From the NCBI RefSeq assembly GCF_009882915.1, contig NZ_WTUW01000001.1, forward strand, positions 1,228,872 through 1,292,871: a stretch of 64,000 nt of DNA, written 5' to 3'. The stretch comes from Sneathiella litorea (lineage in GTDB: Bacteria > Pseudomonadota > Alphaproteobacteria > Sneathiellales > Sneathiellaceae). Positions 35,994 to 44,789 of the stretch are shown here, piece after piece; the first letter of the stretch is position 1, and each line of letters starts with the position of its first letter. The translations under genes were made by a program, and so were the position numbers. Below the pieces are notes generated by a model, which was not told where the DNA came from, did no database searches, and saw nothing but the letters and a program-made list of their open reading frames with translations.

Positions 35994-37442
35994 CTAGACC
36001 TGTATATCCAGGTTGCTATCGCCGTTCCCGCCGGGAGGTGCCCGAAGTGGGAGCGGTGCCAAGTCATCGCCGTCTTTCAGTTCGTTCGTCGAAACGTCCA
36101 GGTTTGAGAAATTAGTGTCTTCCCCCTCACTTTCCTGCCCATTCTGGTTGAGGCTGAAGTTCAGGCTATTGGAGCCAGTGTCAAATCCGGCATCCTGTAA
36201 GGCGCGTTCCAGACTGCGCGCATCCCTCTGCAAGAGATCCAGTGTTTCCTGTTTATCAACCGAGACAACGGCGAGTACCCGGCCATCATGGCCGATATCA
36301 AGTTTAACTTCGACCCGGCCGAGTTCTGATGGATGCAGGCTGATCTTGATGCGGTCCTGCCCTTCCTTGATTGCGGCGCTGACCTGCGTTGATATTTGTT
36401 CCGCGACCGGTAAATGTCCCGCACGGGCGGCATTGGCGGTTTGGCTCATATTGTTTGATGCGGTTGCGTCGACGCCCTGAACAGAACCTGTCGGGGCCGT
36501 TGGTATGGTTTGGTTCGAGGAATCCAAAGAAATTCCTTGGGCGCCAACCGAAGGTGTGGGCGGCGCCTGGGAAATGGCACCATCCAAATCGCCGCCGGCG
36601 AAGGCGAGCGCGTTTGGAGTGGTTGCTCCTGTATTATTTGTCAGAGCAGCGGTGAAAAGATTAGTGCTGCTGGTAAGCGTTGTTTGAATATTCTGCTGTT
36701 GCTTCGTCGCTGTCAGGCTGATTTTACCATTGCCATCTTGCAGCATTTCCGCAATTTTCGAGGAAAGAATGTCTTTCTTGCTCATTTTCGAAGTTGCTTC
36801 CGCACGCAAGTTGGAAAGCACATCCGACGCGTCGAGTGCTGCCTTCGCATCGGACGGAGACATCGCAGGGGTCTTCTCATTGCTTGTCAACGTCGTCGCG
36901 CCAGCAGCGTTGGCTCCCGGTGATTTCTTGTTGCCCGTTTCCATCGCCGTTGCGGACTGAGAGGCAACCTGCGTCGATGTGGTTTCATCTTTCTTTAGAG
37001 AGCCTGTTGGCACATGAGTTGATGTGCCCGACAGGGCTTCTTGCACTGCCATTGCCGCAGCAGTTGAAAGGCCCGCGGACCCTGTCTTGCTATTAGCGGT
37101 ATTCGAGGTTGCGTCGGATGAGGACGAAGTATGCAATGGCGCGGCCACCGGTGAAGAGGAGTTATCGTCGTTCTTTCCGCGCTCTGCCATTTCATTATCA
37201 GCTGCGTTTTCCGCTGTGGTAACTGCCGAGTTGCCTTTGTCGAACGTCGTTTCCCTATTTAAAGAGTCATCTGAACTGGCAGTCGACTGATCTGTGGGAG
37301 TACGCTCTTTTGCGGAGGCCTTCTCGCTTTCAGGGTTTTGTTCGTCCAGATAGCTTGCAAAATCCTCGCTGTCATTGCGATAACGTTCGCTCTCACGTCG
37401 TGCCGGTTCTGTTGCCGTCCCAAATACTTGCCCAACATCCAT
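35994..37442 (-). CDS. fliK: flagellar hook-length control protein FliK
   Basis: The 482-residue protein has a long Ser/Thr/Ala/Asn-rich disordered ruler region and a C-terminal Flg_hook domain: IKEGQDRIKISLHPSELGRV followed by EVKLDIGHDGRVLAVVSVDK and RDARSLERALQDAGFD. FliK measures hook length and switches export specificity. ATG 37442 (MDVGQVFG) with GAGAG upstream is preferred; ATG 37478 is also in frame and only 14 bp from the predicted transcription start. It leads the fliK-flgD-flgE unit. Confidence 0.9.
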   Translation of the reverse strand: MDVGQVFGTATEPARRESERYRNDSEDFASYLDEQNPESEKASAKERTPTDQSTASSDDSLNRETTFDKGNSAVTTAENAADNEMAERGKNDDNSSSPVAAPLHTSSSSDATSNTANSKTGSAGLSTAAAMAVQEALSGTSTHVPTGSLKKDETTSTQVASQSATAMETGNKKSPGANAAGATTLTSNEKTPAMSPSDAKAALDASDVLSNLRAEATSKMSKKDILSSKIAEMLQDGNGKISLTATKQQQNIQTTLTSSTNLFTAALTNNTGATTPNALAFAGGDLDGAISQAPPTPSVGAQGISLDSSNQTIPTAPTGSVQGVDATASNNMSQTANAARAGHLPVAEQISTQVSAAIKEGQDRIKISLHPSELGRVEVKLDIGHDGRVLAVVSVDKQETLDLLQRDARSLERALQDAGFDTGSNSLNFSLNQNGQESEGEDTNFSNLDVSTNELKDGDDLAPLPLRAPPGGNGDSNLDIQV

Positions 37443-37502
37443 TGCATGTCTCTCATTCAAGATAAATGTATTGATCATTCAAATTCATTCGTCCCTATGT
37501 GA

Positions 37503-37519
37503 AGCAAACATCGGGCCAG
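37503..37519 (-). promoter_or_regulatory. sigma-54 promoter for fliK-flgD-flgE
   Basis: On the minus strand CTGGCCCGATGTTTGCT fits the sigma-54 consensus, with GG and GC exactly 10 nt apart and TTGCT at -12. Predicted start of transcription is about 37492, just upstream of fliK. FlbD, encoded in the window, is the likely activator. Confidence 0.8.
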
Positions 37520-37633
37520 TTTTTGAAAACATAAAAAACGCAATAAAAATAGATACTTAAATCCTGAAACCTTTGGCGGGTTAGGAAAAATAGTCCAGAA
37601 ATCGCAGGTTCCGTCGGTTGTTGGAGGATAAAA

Positions 37634-37789
37634 TTGCCGACTTCTAAAGATGGCAAGAAGCAATGGTCTGCTCGAGACGGCTCTCTTTTACTTATTGCCC
37701 GTTACTTCGGCGCTAATCGCCAGATTCTATTGATTTGGGTTTTTTTCCACATTCTGGAGAATGACTTGGCATTATATTTGCTTGTATAG
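37634..37789 (+). CDS. small PspC-like membrane protein with TTG start (candidate)
   Basis: A 51-codon frame begins with TTG, 6 nt behind a perfect GGAGG (37623-37627). The peptide starts (M)PTSKDGKKQWSARDG and continues SLLLIARYFGANRQ, then ILLIWVFFHILEN and a hydrophobic end LALYLLV. The spacing RDG..LL.IARYFG....ILLIWVFF resembles a PspC domain (a short hydrophobic pair of segments), though shorter at the C-terminus than usual. Its last codons overlap the flgK sigma-54 promoter. It could be a true small gene or a decaying one; nothing else explains this stretch. Confidence 0.45.
   Translation: MPTSKDGKKQWSARDGSLLLIARYFGANRQILLIWVFFHILENDLALYLLV
37766..37782 (+). promoter_or_regulatory. 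sigma-54 promoter for flgK-flgL
   Basis: TTGGCATTATATTTGCT fits the -24/-12 consensus with GG and GC 10 nt apart. The predicted start near 37792 leaves a leader of about 200 nt before flgK, containing a 6-bp hairpin at 37891-37907 (TTCCCG / CGGGAA). Confidence 0.8.
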
Positions 37790-37994
37790 GGGGCGAGAGC
37801 CCGATTTAGGGGCCAAACCGTTTATGCGGATAACAAGATAATATGGTAAAAAGTTATATAAAACAATCTATTAGGGTCTATTTTCTGAGCTTCCCGGAAA
37901 TCGGGAAACGGCATCAGCCCGGTATGTTTTGCCAAGTGGCGGCTATTTTTTCCGGTGCGCCATCAAGTGTACCATTCGTTATGGAGCAAGTATC

Positions 37995-40091
37995 ATGAGT
38001 CTGAATGCAATATTTAACTCCGGCGTAAGCGGTATGTTGGCACATCAATCCGCTATTAACGTGACATCGACGAACATTGCCAATGTTCAGACGGAGGGGT
38101 ACTCGCGCAAGACAGTTGAATACAGCGCCCTAACTGTTAACGGTATTGGTACCGGGGTTGAGGTGTCCGAGGTTCGGCGGATTACGGATGAGTTTATTGC
38201 TAAGGAGCTGCGCCTTGCAACGGCTGGTTCTGAACAATATAAAGCAATGTCTGAGATCTATGGTCAGTTACAATCCCTGCTCGGGGATCCTGCGGCGAAC
38301 AATTCTCTGACCGGAAAACTTGACAGTCTAAACTCTGCTTTTGCTGCCCTTACCATTGATCCGACATTGTCGGTTTCTCGAGCTGCAGCCCTCAATGAAA
38401 TCACAAACTTTGGGATTGAGACAGACCGGCTGCTAAGCCAAATCCAGGACCTTCGCAAAGAGGCAGACAAACATGTCGCGGAAGAAGCGAATGTCGTTAA
38501 TAACGCGATTTTGCGTATTCACGAACTGAATCTGGAAATCAGGTCAGCGACTCAAAGCAATCAGCCAACCGGCGAATTGCTTGATCTGCGGGATCAGGCA
38601 TTAAGTGAAATTTCTAATGTCATGGATATTAAAACCTATCCGATGAACGATGGCGCAATTGCTGTCGTGACGGAAGCAGGGCAACAGCTTCTCGATTTCG
38701 AACCGCGACAACTTGTTTATTCGCCGGCGGCGATCGTCACGAGTGAGACAATATTCGACCAAGTGACGCTTAACGTCTATGACACGGCAACCAAAACCGT
38801 CGCTGATACGGGTCTTGCACTGGATCCTGAATTACAGAGCGGATCGCTCCGTGGTTGGCTTGATATGCGAAATACGGAGCTGCCAGATCTTGCGTCTCAG
38901 ATCGGAGCGCTTGCATCAGGGGTGACAGAACAGTTCAACGCCGTGCATAACGAGAATATTGCAGTGCCTCCGCCTGCCACGATGACTGGTAACGCAACTG
39001 GAGTTCTGGCAACGGATGCTCATGGTTTTACGGGTCAGGCAACTTTCTACAGTTTTGACGCCAGCAACAATATAGCAGCTTCTTATACAGTCGATTTTGA
39101 TAATCCGGGTACCGCGACGATGGCCGATGTGGTCGCTGAGGTAAATGGAAGCCTCGGTGCAGGAACTCTGAGTTTGACAGGCGGTGTTCTGACGATGTCC
39201 GCGCAAGGCGGAGCATCCGGTGTGGGCATCGGACAAGAGGCGGCCAGCCCTTCCGATCGAGGTGGGCGCGGCTTCTCACATTTTTTCGGAATGAATGATC
39301 TGATTACAACGAAGATTAACACAAACTATAACACCGGGTTGACCTCGGCAGATGCACATGGTTTTACGGGGACAACCTCGTTGGAGTTGATCGGGCCGAA
39401 TGGTGAAGAGCCGATATCAATGGTTCTCGACTTTGGAGCCATCGGTGGAACGATGGCGGATGTCGTCATGGAGATCAACAGTAACCTGGGGTCTTATGCA
39501 ACGGCATCGCTGGATGCAAACGGTGCGATAGTTATCTCCACCGCCACTGGATATCAAAATTACAATATCAATGTTCGCGCAGATTCATCTGATCGCAGCG
39601 GTACCGGAACAAGTTTCTCGGAAATGTTTGGGGTAGGCCTCAGGTATCCGGCGGATGCAGGGCTGGAGCTTGGTATTGTTTCTGACATTTCGGCAAATCC
39701 CCAGCTCTTGGCGACGGCCAAAATCGATGCGGCCGGAACACCGGCAGTGACCGTGGCGGACAATCGTGGCGCACTTGCTTTTCAGGAATTGGCGACACAG
39801 TCTTTTTCATTTAGCACCGTGGGCGGTTTAACCGGTTCGACTGTGTCTCTCGGCGATTATGCCGCCCAAATACTGGCGAAGTCCGGATTGGATGCTGCCC
39901 GGGCTGAAAGCCTGCAAAGTGATCGAGCCGCCTTGAGTACTGAATTTCACAATCGTCTGCAGGCAGTTTCTGGCGTCAACATGGACGAAGAGCTCGCCAA
40001 TCTTATCGTATATCAGAATGCGTATAATGCTTCCGCGCAAATTATCACGACCGCGCGTGAAATGTATGACGTCCTGATCAATATCGTCTAG
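37995..40091 (+). CDS. flgK: flagellar hook-associated protein 1 FlgK
   Basis: The 698-residue hook-filament junction protein has an N-terminal axial motif (FNSGVSGMLAHQSAINVTST, then NIANVQTEGYSRK) and a C-terminal one (NMDEELANLIVYQNAYNASA, then QIITTAREMYDVL). It is longer than many FlgK because the middle contains two similar about 100-residue units, each beginning DAHGFTG (about residues 340-440 and 455-555). ATG 37995 has GGAG 8 nt upstream; the open frame to 37929 is not supported. flgL follows after 10 bp. Confidence 0.95.
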   Translation: MSLNAIFNSGVSGMLAHQSAINVTSTNIANVQTEGYSRKTVEYSALTVNGIGTGVEVSEVRRITDEFIAKELRLATAGSEQYKAMSEIYGQLQSLLGDPAANNSLTGKLDSLNSAFAALTIDPTLSVSRAAALNEITNFGIETDRLLSQIQDLRKEADKHVAEEANVVNNAILRIHELNLEIRSATQSNQPTGELLDLRDQALSEISNVMDIKTYPMNDGAIAVVTEAGQQLLDFEPRQLVYSPAAIVTSETIFDQVTLNVYDTATKTVADTGLALDPELQSGSLRGWLDMRNTELPDLASQIGALASGVTEQFNAVHNENIAVPPPATMTGNATGVLATDAHGFTGQATFYSFDASNNIAASYTVDFDNPGTATMADVVAEVNGSLGAGTLSLTGGVLTMSAQGGASGVGIGQEAASPSDRGGRGFSHFFGMNDLITTKINTNYNTGLTSADAHGFTGTTSLELIGPNGEEPISMVLDFGAIGGTMADVVMEINSNLGSYATASLDANGAIVISTATGYQNYNINVRADSSDRSGTGTSFSEMFGVGLRYPADAGLELGIVSDISANPQLLATAKIDAAGTPAVTVADNRGALAFQELATQSFSFSTVGGLTGSTVSLGDYAAQILAKSGLDAARAESLQSDRAALSTEFHNRLQAVSGVNMDEELANLIVYQNAYNASAQIITTAREMYDVLINIV

Positions 40092-40101
40092 GAGAATTAC
40101 C

Positions 40102-41064
40102 ATGACACGCGTTTCAACATTTCAGCAAAGTCAGACGCTTATCAAAGAAATGATGGGGAGCCAGTATAAGCTTGCAGATGCGCAGCGACAGGTCACAACG
40201 GGTCATGTTGCGGAATACTATAAAGACATCCATATGGATGTCACAAATCTTGCTGGTGCAAAATCATTGCTTTCCCGTCTTGAACAGTATGAAGCGAATA
40301 ACGGCAGGGTCATGAACAGGCTGGCACAATACGATCAGGCGCTGACTGGCATGGAGAGCGCGAGTGGAGATGTTCTATCCGCCGTGATGTCGACGATTAA
40401 CTCTGGCACAACGCAAGGTCTGTATGCGACTATTGAAGGTGCTTTCGAAACAGTGACGAATTTTCTTAATAGCAAGAATACTGAAGGATATCTTTTTAGC
40501 GGCTCTAACAGTGATGTGCCGCCGGTAAATCTCACCTCGCTTAATGATCTGGCGGCAGCGGCGGAACCTCCGACGGATATTTTTGAGAACAATGACCTCA
40601 AGGCGACCGTGCGTATTGATGAGAACAGGACTTTGGAGGTCGGCGTTCTAGCCGATGAAATAGGGCTTGAGGTCATGACGTCCCTACAAAGATTGGCGCT
40701 TTGGGCGAATGGCGTTATACCCAGTACTGCGCCTGTTCCTACAGGGCCTTCCAACAGTTTTGCCTCGCCTATGTCTCCGGAGGATCAGGATTTTCTGATC
40801 GGTGAGATAGCAAGACTTGAAACAACGCTGGATAATCTCGCGGGTTTCCGGGGAGAAAACGGTCTCAATCAGAAGACCATGGAGGATACTATGGAGTCCC
40901 TGACCCTCCAGGTTGACCAGACAAAAGTATTTGTCAGTAATATTGAAGATGTCGATGCAGCTGAGGCGATCACTAATCTTAACCAACGGGAGCTTGCTCT
41001 CGAAACCTCATACAGCGTATTGAGCACAATCAATCGCATGAGTTTGTTGAACTTCCTATCATAA
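40102..41064 (+). CDS. flgL: flagellar hook-associated protein 3 FlgL
   Basis: The 320-residue junction protein is flagellin-like at both ends: RVSTFQQSQTLIKEMMGSQY, with LADAQRQVTTGHVAEYY after it, and a C-terminal helix with DAAEAITNLNQRELALETSY. It links hook to filament next to FlgK. It starts 10 bp after flgK and is co-transcribed from the same sigma-54 promoter. Confidence 0.93.
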   Translation: MTRVSTFQQSQTLIKEMMGSQYKLADAQRQVTTGHVAEYYKDIHMDVTNLAGAKSLLSRLEQYEANNGRVMNRLAQYDQALTGMESASGDVLSAVMSTINSGTTQGLYATIEGAFETVTNFLNSKNTEGYLFSGSNSDVPPVNLTSLNDLAAAAEPPTDIFENNDLKATVRIDENRTLEVGVLADEIGLEVMTSLQRLALWANGVIPSTAPVPTGPSNSFASPMSPEDQDFLIGEIARLETTLDNLAGFRGENGLNQKTMEDTMESLTLQVDQTKVFVSNIEDVDAAEAITNLNQRELALETSYSVLSTINRMSLLNFLS

Positions 41065-41124
41065 TCAGCGGCTTTACAGCGGGATGTGCTTGCATATTAG
41101 AAAGCGCGCTCTATATTGCCCGCC

Positions 41125-42270
41125 ATGAATTCACTAGGGTTTGATACAGCGCCGGAAGATACCCGCATCGTCGTTGCCATGTCCGGCGGCGTCGATAGCT
41201 CCGTCACGGCTGCGCTGCTGAAGGACCAGGGCTATGATGTCGTCGGTATCACGTTGCAGCTTTATGATCATGGGGCGGCGGTGCAGAAAAAGGGTGCCTG
41301 CTGCGCTGGTCAGGATATTCATGATGCGCGTCGCGTGGCGGAAGCGATCGGTATCCCTCACTATGTTCTAGATTACGAAAGCCGGTTTCAGGATAGCGTC
41401 ATGGATGAATTCGCCGATAGCTACTTGCGCGGTGAGACGCCTGTACCTTGCGTGCGGTGTAACCAAACGGTGAAATTTCGTGATCTGCTGGAAACGGCTA
41501 AAGACCTCGGTGCGGCGGCGCTGGCTACAGGCCATTATCTTCGCCGGACAGAAAATGCCGGAAATGCACAGCTTTTCCGAGGTCGCAATGCGATCAAGGA
41601 TCAGAGCTATTTTCTATTCGCAACCACTCAGGAACAGGCAAATTATTTACGATTTCCTCTAGGCGATCTGACGAAAGAACAGACACGTGCGCTTGCCGAT
41701 AAGTATAATCTGGCTGTCGCAGCGAAGCCGGAAAGCCAGGACATCTGCTTTGTTCCTAACGGTAATTACGCGAAGGTTATTGAACGAATGCGGCCAGGAT
41801 CTGCTGTTTCAGGTGATATTGTCGATCTGGATGGCAACCTACTTGGACAGCATACAGGGATCATCAATTATACAATCGGTCAACGCCGCGGTCTTGGCGT
41901 CGCAACAGGGACTCCGCTTTATGTCGTGCGCATCGATCCCGATCAAAATCGTGTGATCGTAGGGCCTCCGGAAGCTTTGCTTGTCTCTCGGCTTACTTTG
42001 CGGGAAATGAACTGGATTGGAGATAACCCGTTGGATGAGAAGGGGACACCGGTGATGGTTAAGGTTCGCTCGACACAGGAGCCAATGGCGGCGACTGTTT
42101 TTGGGGCGCCGGGAGGCTGGGCAGAAGTTCATTTGGCAGAAGCTGAGCCGGGTGTTTCTGCCGGTCAGGCTTGCGTTATGTATGACGAAGAACGGCTCCT
42201 TGGCGGAGGGTGGATTGCCGGGACTGAGGCGCCGGTTAAAATTGCTGGCATTCAGCACCAGTTGGCCTGA
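41125..42270 (+). CDS. mnmA: tRNA-specific 2-thiouridylase MnmA
   Basis: The 381-residue enzyme thiolates U34 of tRNAs for Lys, Glu and Gln. It shows the PP-loop [19 protein letters not shown], the catalytic cysteines in [14 protein letters not shown] and [15 protein letters not shown], and the C-terminal beta-barrel domain ([15 protein letters not shown]). ATG 41125 is chosen over an in-frame TTG at 41116. It lies 60 bp after flgL, so read-through from the flagellar promoter is possible, but an own promoter is likely for a housekeeping gene. Confidence 0.96.
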   Translation: MNSLGFDTAPEDTRIVVAMSGGVDSSVTAALLKDQGYDVVGITLQLYDHGAAVQKKGACCAGQDIHDARRVAEAIGIPHYVLDYESRFQDSVMDEFADSYLRGETPVPCVRCNQTVKFRDLLETAKDLGAAALATGHYLRRTENAGNAQLFRGRNAIKDQSYFLFATTQEQANYLRFPLGDLTKEQTRALADKYNLAVAAKPESQDICFVPNGNYAKVIERMRPGSAVSGDIVDLDGNLLGQHTGIINYTIGQRRGLGVATGTPLYVVRIDPDQNRVIVGPPEALLVSRLTLREMNWIGDNPLDEKGTPVMVKVRSTQEPMAATVFGAPGGWAEVHLAEAEPGVSAGQACVMYDEERLLGGGWIAGTEAPVKIAGIQHQLA

Positions 42271-42288
42271 TTATTGTTATTTCCTTGC

Positions 42289-42317
42289 TTGACAGGGCAT
42301 TGTAAAAACCCTAAAAA
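42289..42317 (+). promoter_or_regulatory. sigma-70 promoter for the CAU tRNA
   Basis: TTGACA (42289-42294), a 17-nt spacer and TAAAAA (42312-42317) lie about 60 bp upstream of the tRNA. Predicted start is about 42324. Confidence 0.6.
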
Positions 42318-42375
42318 CCGGGCTTCAAAGCGCCTGTCGCTTGCCTGATCCTGTCGGGCTAGGCAGATGCTCTTT

Positions 42376-42452
42376 GGCTCCTTAGCTCAGTTGGTTAGAG
42401 CGGTGGAATCATAATCCATGTGTCCCCAGTTCGAGTCTGGGAGGAGCCACCA
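42376..42452 (+). tRNA. tRNA with CAU anticodon, most likely elongator tRNA-Met
   Basis: The 77-nt cloverleaf folds fully: acceptor GGCTCCT/AGGAGCC, D arm GCTC/GAGC, anticodon stem GTGGA/TCCAT with loop ATCATAA (anticodon CAT), T stem CCCAG/CTGGG with loop TTCGAGT, and an encoded CCA end. CAU can be elongator Met, initiator Met or lysidine-modified Ile2. The first acceptor pair G-C and the single G in the anticodon stem rule against initiator. Met over Ile2 is a judgement from the AATCATAATCC anticodon arm. Confidence 0.93.
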
Positions 42453-42455
42453 ATT

Positions 42456-42496
42456 AAAAAGCCGGAGTTGAGACGATGTCTCCTCCGGCTTTTTTT
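42456..42496 (+). terminator. intrinsic terminator after the tRNA
   Basis: GCCGGAG and CTCCGGC form a 7-bp stem, extended by the A-run on the left and the following seven-T tract on the right. It begins 4 bp after the tRNA CCA end. Confidence 0.92.
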
Positions 42497-42625
42497 GTTG
42501 CAATGCGGTGTCGTTCTCTTGTTCATCGGATTATATCGTTGAATGTCCGATAGGGCTTTGCTAGGTTTGCCGCTCTGAACCTGCCATATAGGCATGGATG
42601 AATAAAAACAAAGGTAACTTATTTC

Positions 42626-43795
42626 ATGACCATAAAAGGGAAGGCCTATATCGTTGGTGCATATGAGCATCCGACGCGTAAGGCCGTCGATAAATCACTC
42701 GCACAACTCCACGCAGAAGTCGCCAAAGGCGCGTTGGACGATGCCGGCCTCACAAAGGACGATGTTGATGGCTATTTTTGTGCCGGAGATGCCCCGGGAC
42801 TAGGCGGGCTTTCTATGATTGACTATATGGGCCTGAAATTGCGCCATATAGACACCACGGAAACCGGTGGATCTTCATATGTCATTCATGTTGCCCATGC
42901 GGCGCAGGCGATTGCTGAAGGCAAGTGCAAGGTTGCGTTGATCACACTTGCAGGTAAACCTCGCTCTTCCGGTGAAGCGACCGGCACCAAGCCGCGTAAT
43001 TATGGAACCGACTCCCCCGATGTCGCGTTTGAGTTGCCCTTTGCGCCAACAATTGTCAATAACTATGCAATGTGTGCCCGGCGGCATATGTATGAATTCG
43101 GGACAACAAGTGAGCAGCTTGCCTGGATCAAGGTCGCGGCATCTCATCATGCGCAGCATAATCCTAATGCAATGCTGCGAAAGGTGGTAACGGTAGAAGA
43201 GGTTGTAAACTCCCCGATGATAGCCGATCCGCTGCATCGCCTCGATTGCTGCGTGATCAGTGATGGTGGCGGGGCTCTTGTTGTGGTCGCACCGGAAGTG
43301 GCGGCCGAACTCAATCGGCCAAAGGTGCGGATTATTGGTGCGGGAGAAGCGCCCAAACATCAGATGGGCGGACGTGTCAATCTAACCTATTCCGCAGGAG
43401 CATTTTCGGGGCCAGCAGCATTTGAAGAAGCAGGCGTCAAGCCTTCTGATATTAAATACGCTTCAATTTATGACAGCTTTACCGTAACGGTATTGATTCA
43501 GCTTGAGGATCTTGGCTTTTGTGCCAAGGGAGATGGCGGTAAGTTTGTCGCCGATGGCAACCTTATTTCCGGCGTTGGAAAGCTTCCCTTCAATACAGAT
43601 GGCGGGGGACTCTGTAACAACCATCCCGGCAACCGCGGAGGCATGACGAAAGTGATTGAAGCCGTACGGCAACTTCGCGGAGAAGCGCATCCCGCAGTCC
43701 AAGTCGCAAACTGTGACCTGGCGGTTGCTCATGGAACGGGTGGATCGCTTGGAACCAGGCATGCCGCCGGCACCTTAATCTTGGAAAGGGTATAA
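42626..43795 (+). CDS. thiolase-fold acyl-CoA enzyme without nucleophilic cysteine (Ltp2/SCP-x-like)
   Basis: This 389-residue protein has the thiolase fold. At the place of the usual active-site cysteine it reads DTTETGGSSYVIHVAHAAQA, with serines and no cysteine. The later blocks NTDGGGLCNNHPGNRGG and VAHGTGGSLGTRHAAGTLIL keep the His and Gly loops, and SIYDSFTVTVLIQLEDLGFC is typical of the lipid-transfer-protein group. Members paired with DUF35 proteins act as retro-aldolases on acyl-CoAs (for example Ltp2 with ChsH2 in steroid side-chain removal). The stop is 2 bp before the DUF35 gene. The real substrate is unknown. Confidence 0.85.
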   Translation: MTIKGKAYIVGAYEHPTRKAVDKSLAQLHAEVAKGALDDAGLTKDDVDGYFCAGDAPGLGGLSMIDYMGLKLRHIDTTETGGSSYVIHVAHAAQAIAEGKCKVALITLAGKPRSSGEATGTKPRNYGTDSPDVAFELPFAPTIVNNYAMCARRHMYEFGTTSEQLAWIKVAASHHAQHNPNAMLRKVVTVEEVVNSPMIADPLHRLDCCVISDGGGALVVVAPEVAAELNRPKVRIIGAGEAPKHQMGGRVNLTYSAGAFSGPAAFEEAGVKPSDIKYASIYDSFTVTVLIQLEDLGFCAKGDGGKFVADGNLISGVGKLPFNTDGGGLCNNHPGNRGGMTKVIEAVRQLRGEAHPAVQVANCDLAVAHGTGGSLGTRHAAGTLILERV

Positions 43796-43797
43796 CA

Positions 43798-44193
43798 ATG
43801 ACAGAACAAAGAACCATACCCGCCCCGCATATCGAAGAGGAAACACGTCCGTTTTGGGAAGGTGTTCGTGAGGGCAAACTATTAGTTAAATATTGCCGGA
43901 GTTGTGAGGCTCCGCATTATTATCCTCGGTCCATTTGTCCCCATTGCGGGAGTGATGACACCTTCTTCAAGGAAAGCGATGGCCGGGGGCATATCTATTC
44001 TTTTAGTGTGTTTCATGCTGCGCCTATCCCTTATGCAATTGCTTATGTCACGTTGGCGGACACAGATATTTCCATGATGACAAATATTGTTAATTGCGAT
44101 TTTGATTCATTGGCGATTGGTCAGGAAGTTAAGGTTTTCTTTGCAGAAACCGAAGGTGACGGACCACCTATGCCGATGTTCGAGCCTGCCTGA
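43798..44193 (+). CDS. DUF35 zinc-ribbon/OB-fold acyl-CoA-associated protein
   Basis: The 131-residue protein has an N-terminal helix (EEETRPFWEGVREGKLLVKY), a rubredoxin-like zinc ribbon (CRSCEAPHYYPRSICPHCGS, Cys-x2-Cys twice) and a C-terminal OB fold (GHIYSFSVFHAAPIPYAIAY). Such proteins complex with thiolase-like partners and supply acyl-CoA binding. It starts 2 bp after the thiolase-like gene, which makes the partnership near certain. Confidence 0.92.
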   Translation: MTEQRTIPAPHIEEETRPFWEGVREGKLLVKYCRSCEAPHYYPRSICPHCGSDDTFFKESDGRGHIYSFSVFHAAPIPYAIAYVTLADTDISMMTNIVNCDFDSLAIGQEVKVFFAETEGDGPPMPMFEPA

Positions 44194-44247
44194 TCTGGCG
44201 AAAATAGTACAATAGTACAAGATCATTTTTTCTATTAGGTCGTTGAT

Positions 44248-44276
44248 GGCTCCGTTTTTCTTGTGAAAGCGGAGCC
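44248..44276. terminator. hairpin downstream of the DUF35 gene
   Basis: GGCTCCG / CGGAGCC form a 7-bp stem with a 15-nt loop that contains T-run and A-run parts. It lies 55 bp after DUF35 and 81 bp beyond the end of the convergent ABM gene. The tail is not T-rich, so terminator function is uncertain. Just upstream at 44203-44218 is a direct repeat AATAGTAC x2. Confidence 0.45.
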
Positions 44277-44356
44277 TCTTCTCGACAGTCCTCGGGAAAA
44301 GTGCGGCCTGCATCGCCGTTGCTATGTTTTCCAGACGACGTTGCAGGCTCAATTAC

Positions 44357-44671
44357 TTAAGCGGACTTCAGAATATGGATTGTCCGGCTATCCAGCATAT
44401 CCTTCGTTTTTGCGCCATATGCTTTCATATGATCAGACTTGGCATGAGCCATTAACGCGTCCATGCTTTCCCATTTCTCAATAACAGCGAAGCTATTCTC
44501 CCCAAGTTCTGCTTGAAACCCGCCGACACCATCCATGTCGATGACAGCGTTATACTCGATGCAGCCTTCTTCCGCGTGAACTGCAGGAACATTGGCTTTG
44601 AACGCGGCGAGAACATCGGCCCGCTTGCCCGGTTTCGTGGTGATCATGGCGATGACATTAACTGGTTGCAT
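44357..44671 (-). CDS. antibiotic biosynthesis monooxygenase (ABM) family protein
   Basis: The 104-residue dimeric alpha/beta ferredoxin-like fold protein shows MQPVNVIAMITTKPGKRADV early, then EEGCIEYNAVIDMDGVGGFQ and FAVIEKWESMDALMAHAKSD, the standard ABM/YgiN layout. Related proteins are cofactor-free quinol monooxygenases or heme-type degraders. The substrate is unknown. It stands alone and converges with the thiolase/DUF35 pair. Confidence 0.82.
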   Translation of the reverse strand: MQPVNVIAMITTKPGKRADVLAAFKANVPAVHAEEGCIEYNAVIDMDGVGGFQAELGENSFAVIEKWESMDALMAHAKSDHMKAYGAKTKDMLDSRTIHILKSA

Positions 44672-44789
44672 GTTTTTTCCTTTTTTATGATTGTTGCATT
44701 CCGATGAATTCTACAGCATAGCTTAGGGCGAAAGCCACGATAAATCGCAGGACAATTAGCCCAAACTACTTAATTGGAGATCGGCAGTA

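Noticed and set aside
42395..42670. Minus-strand frame across the tRNA and terminator
   Set aside because: It covers a complete tRNA and its terminator, so it cannot be a gene.
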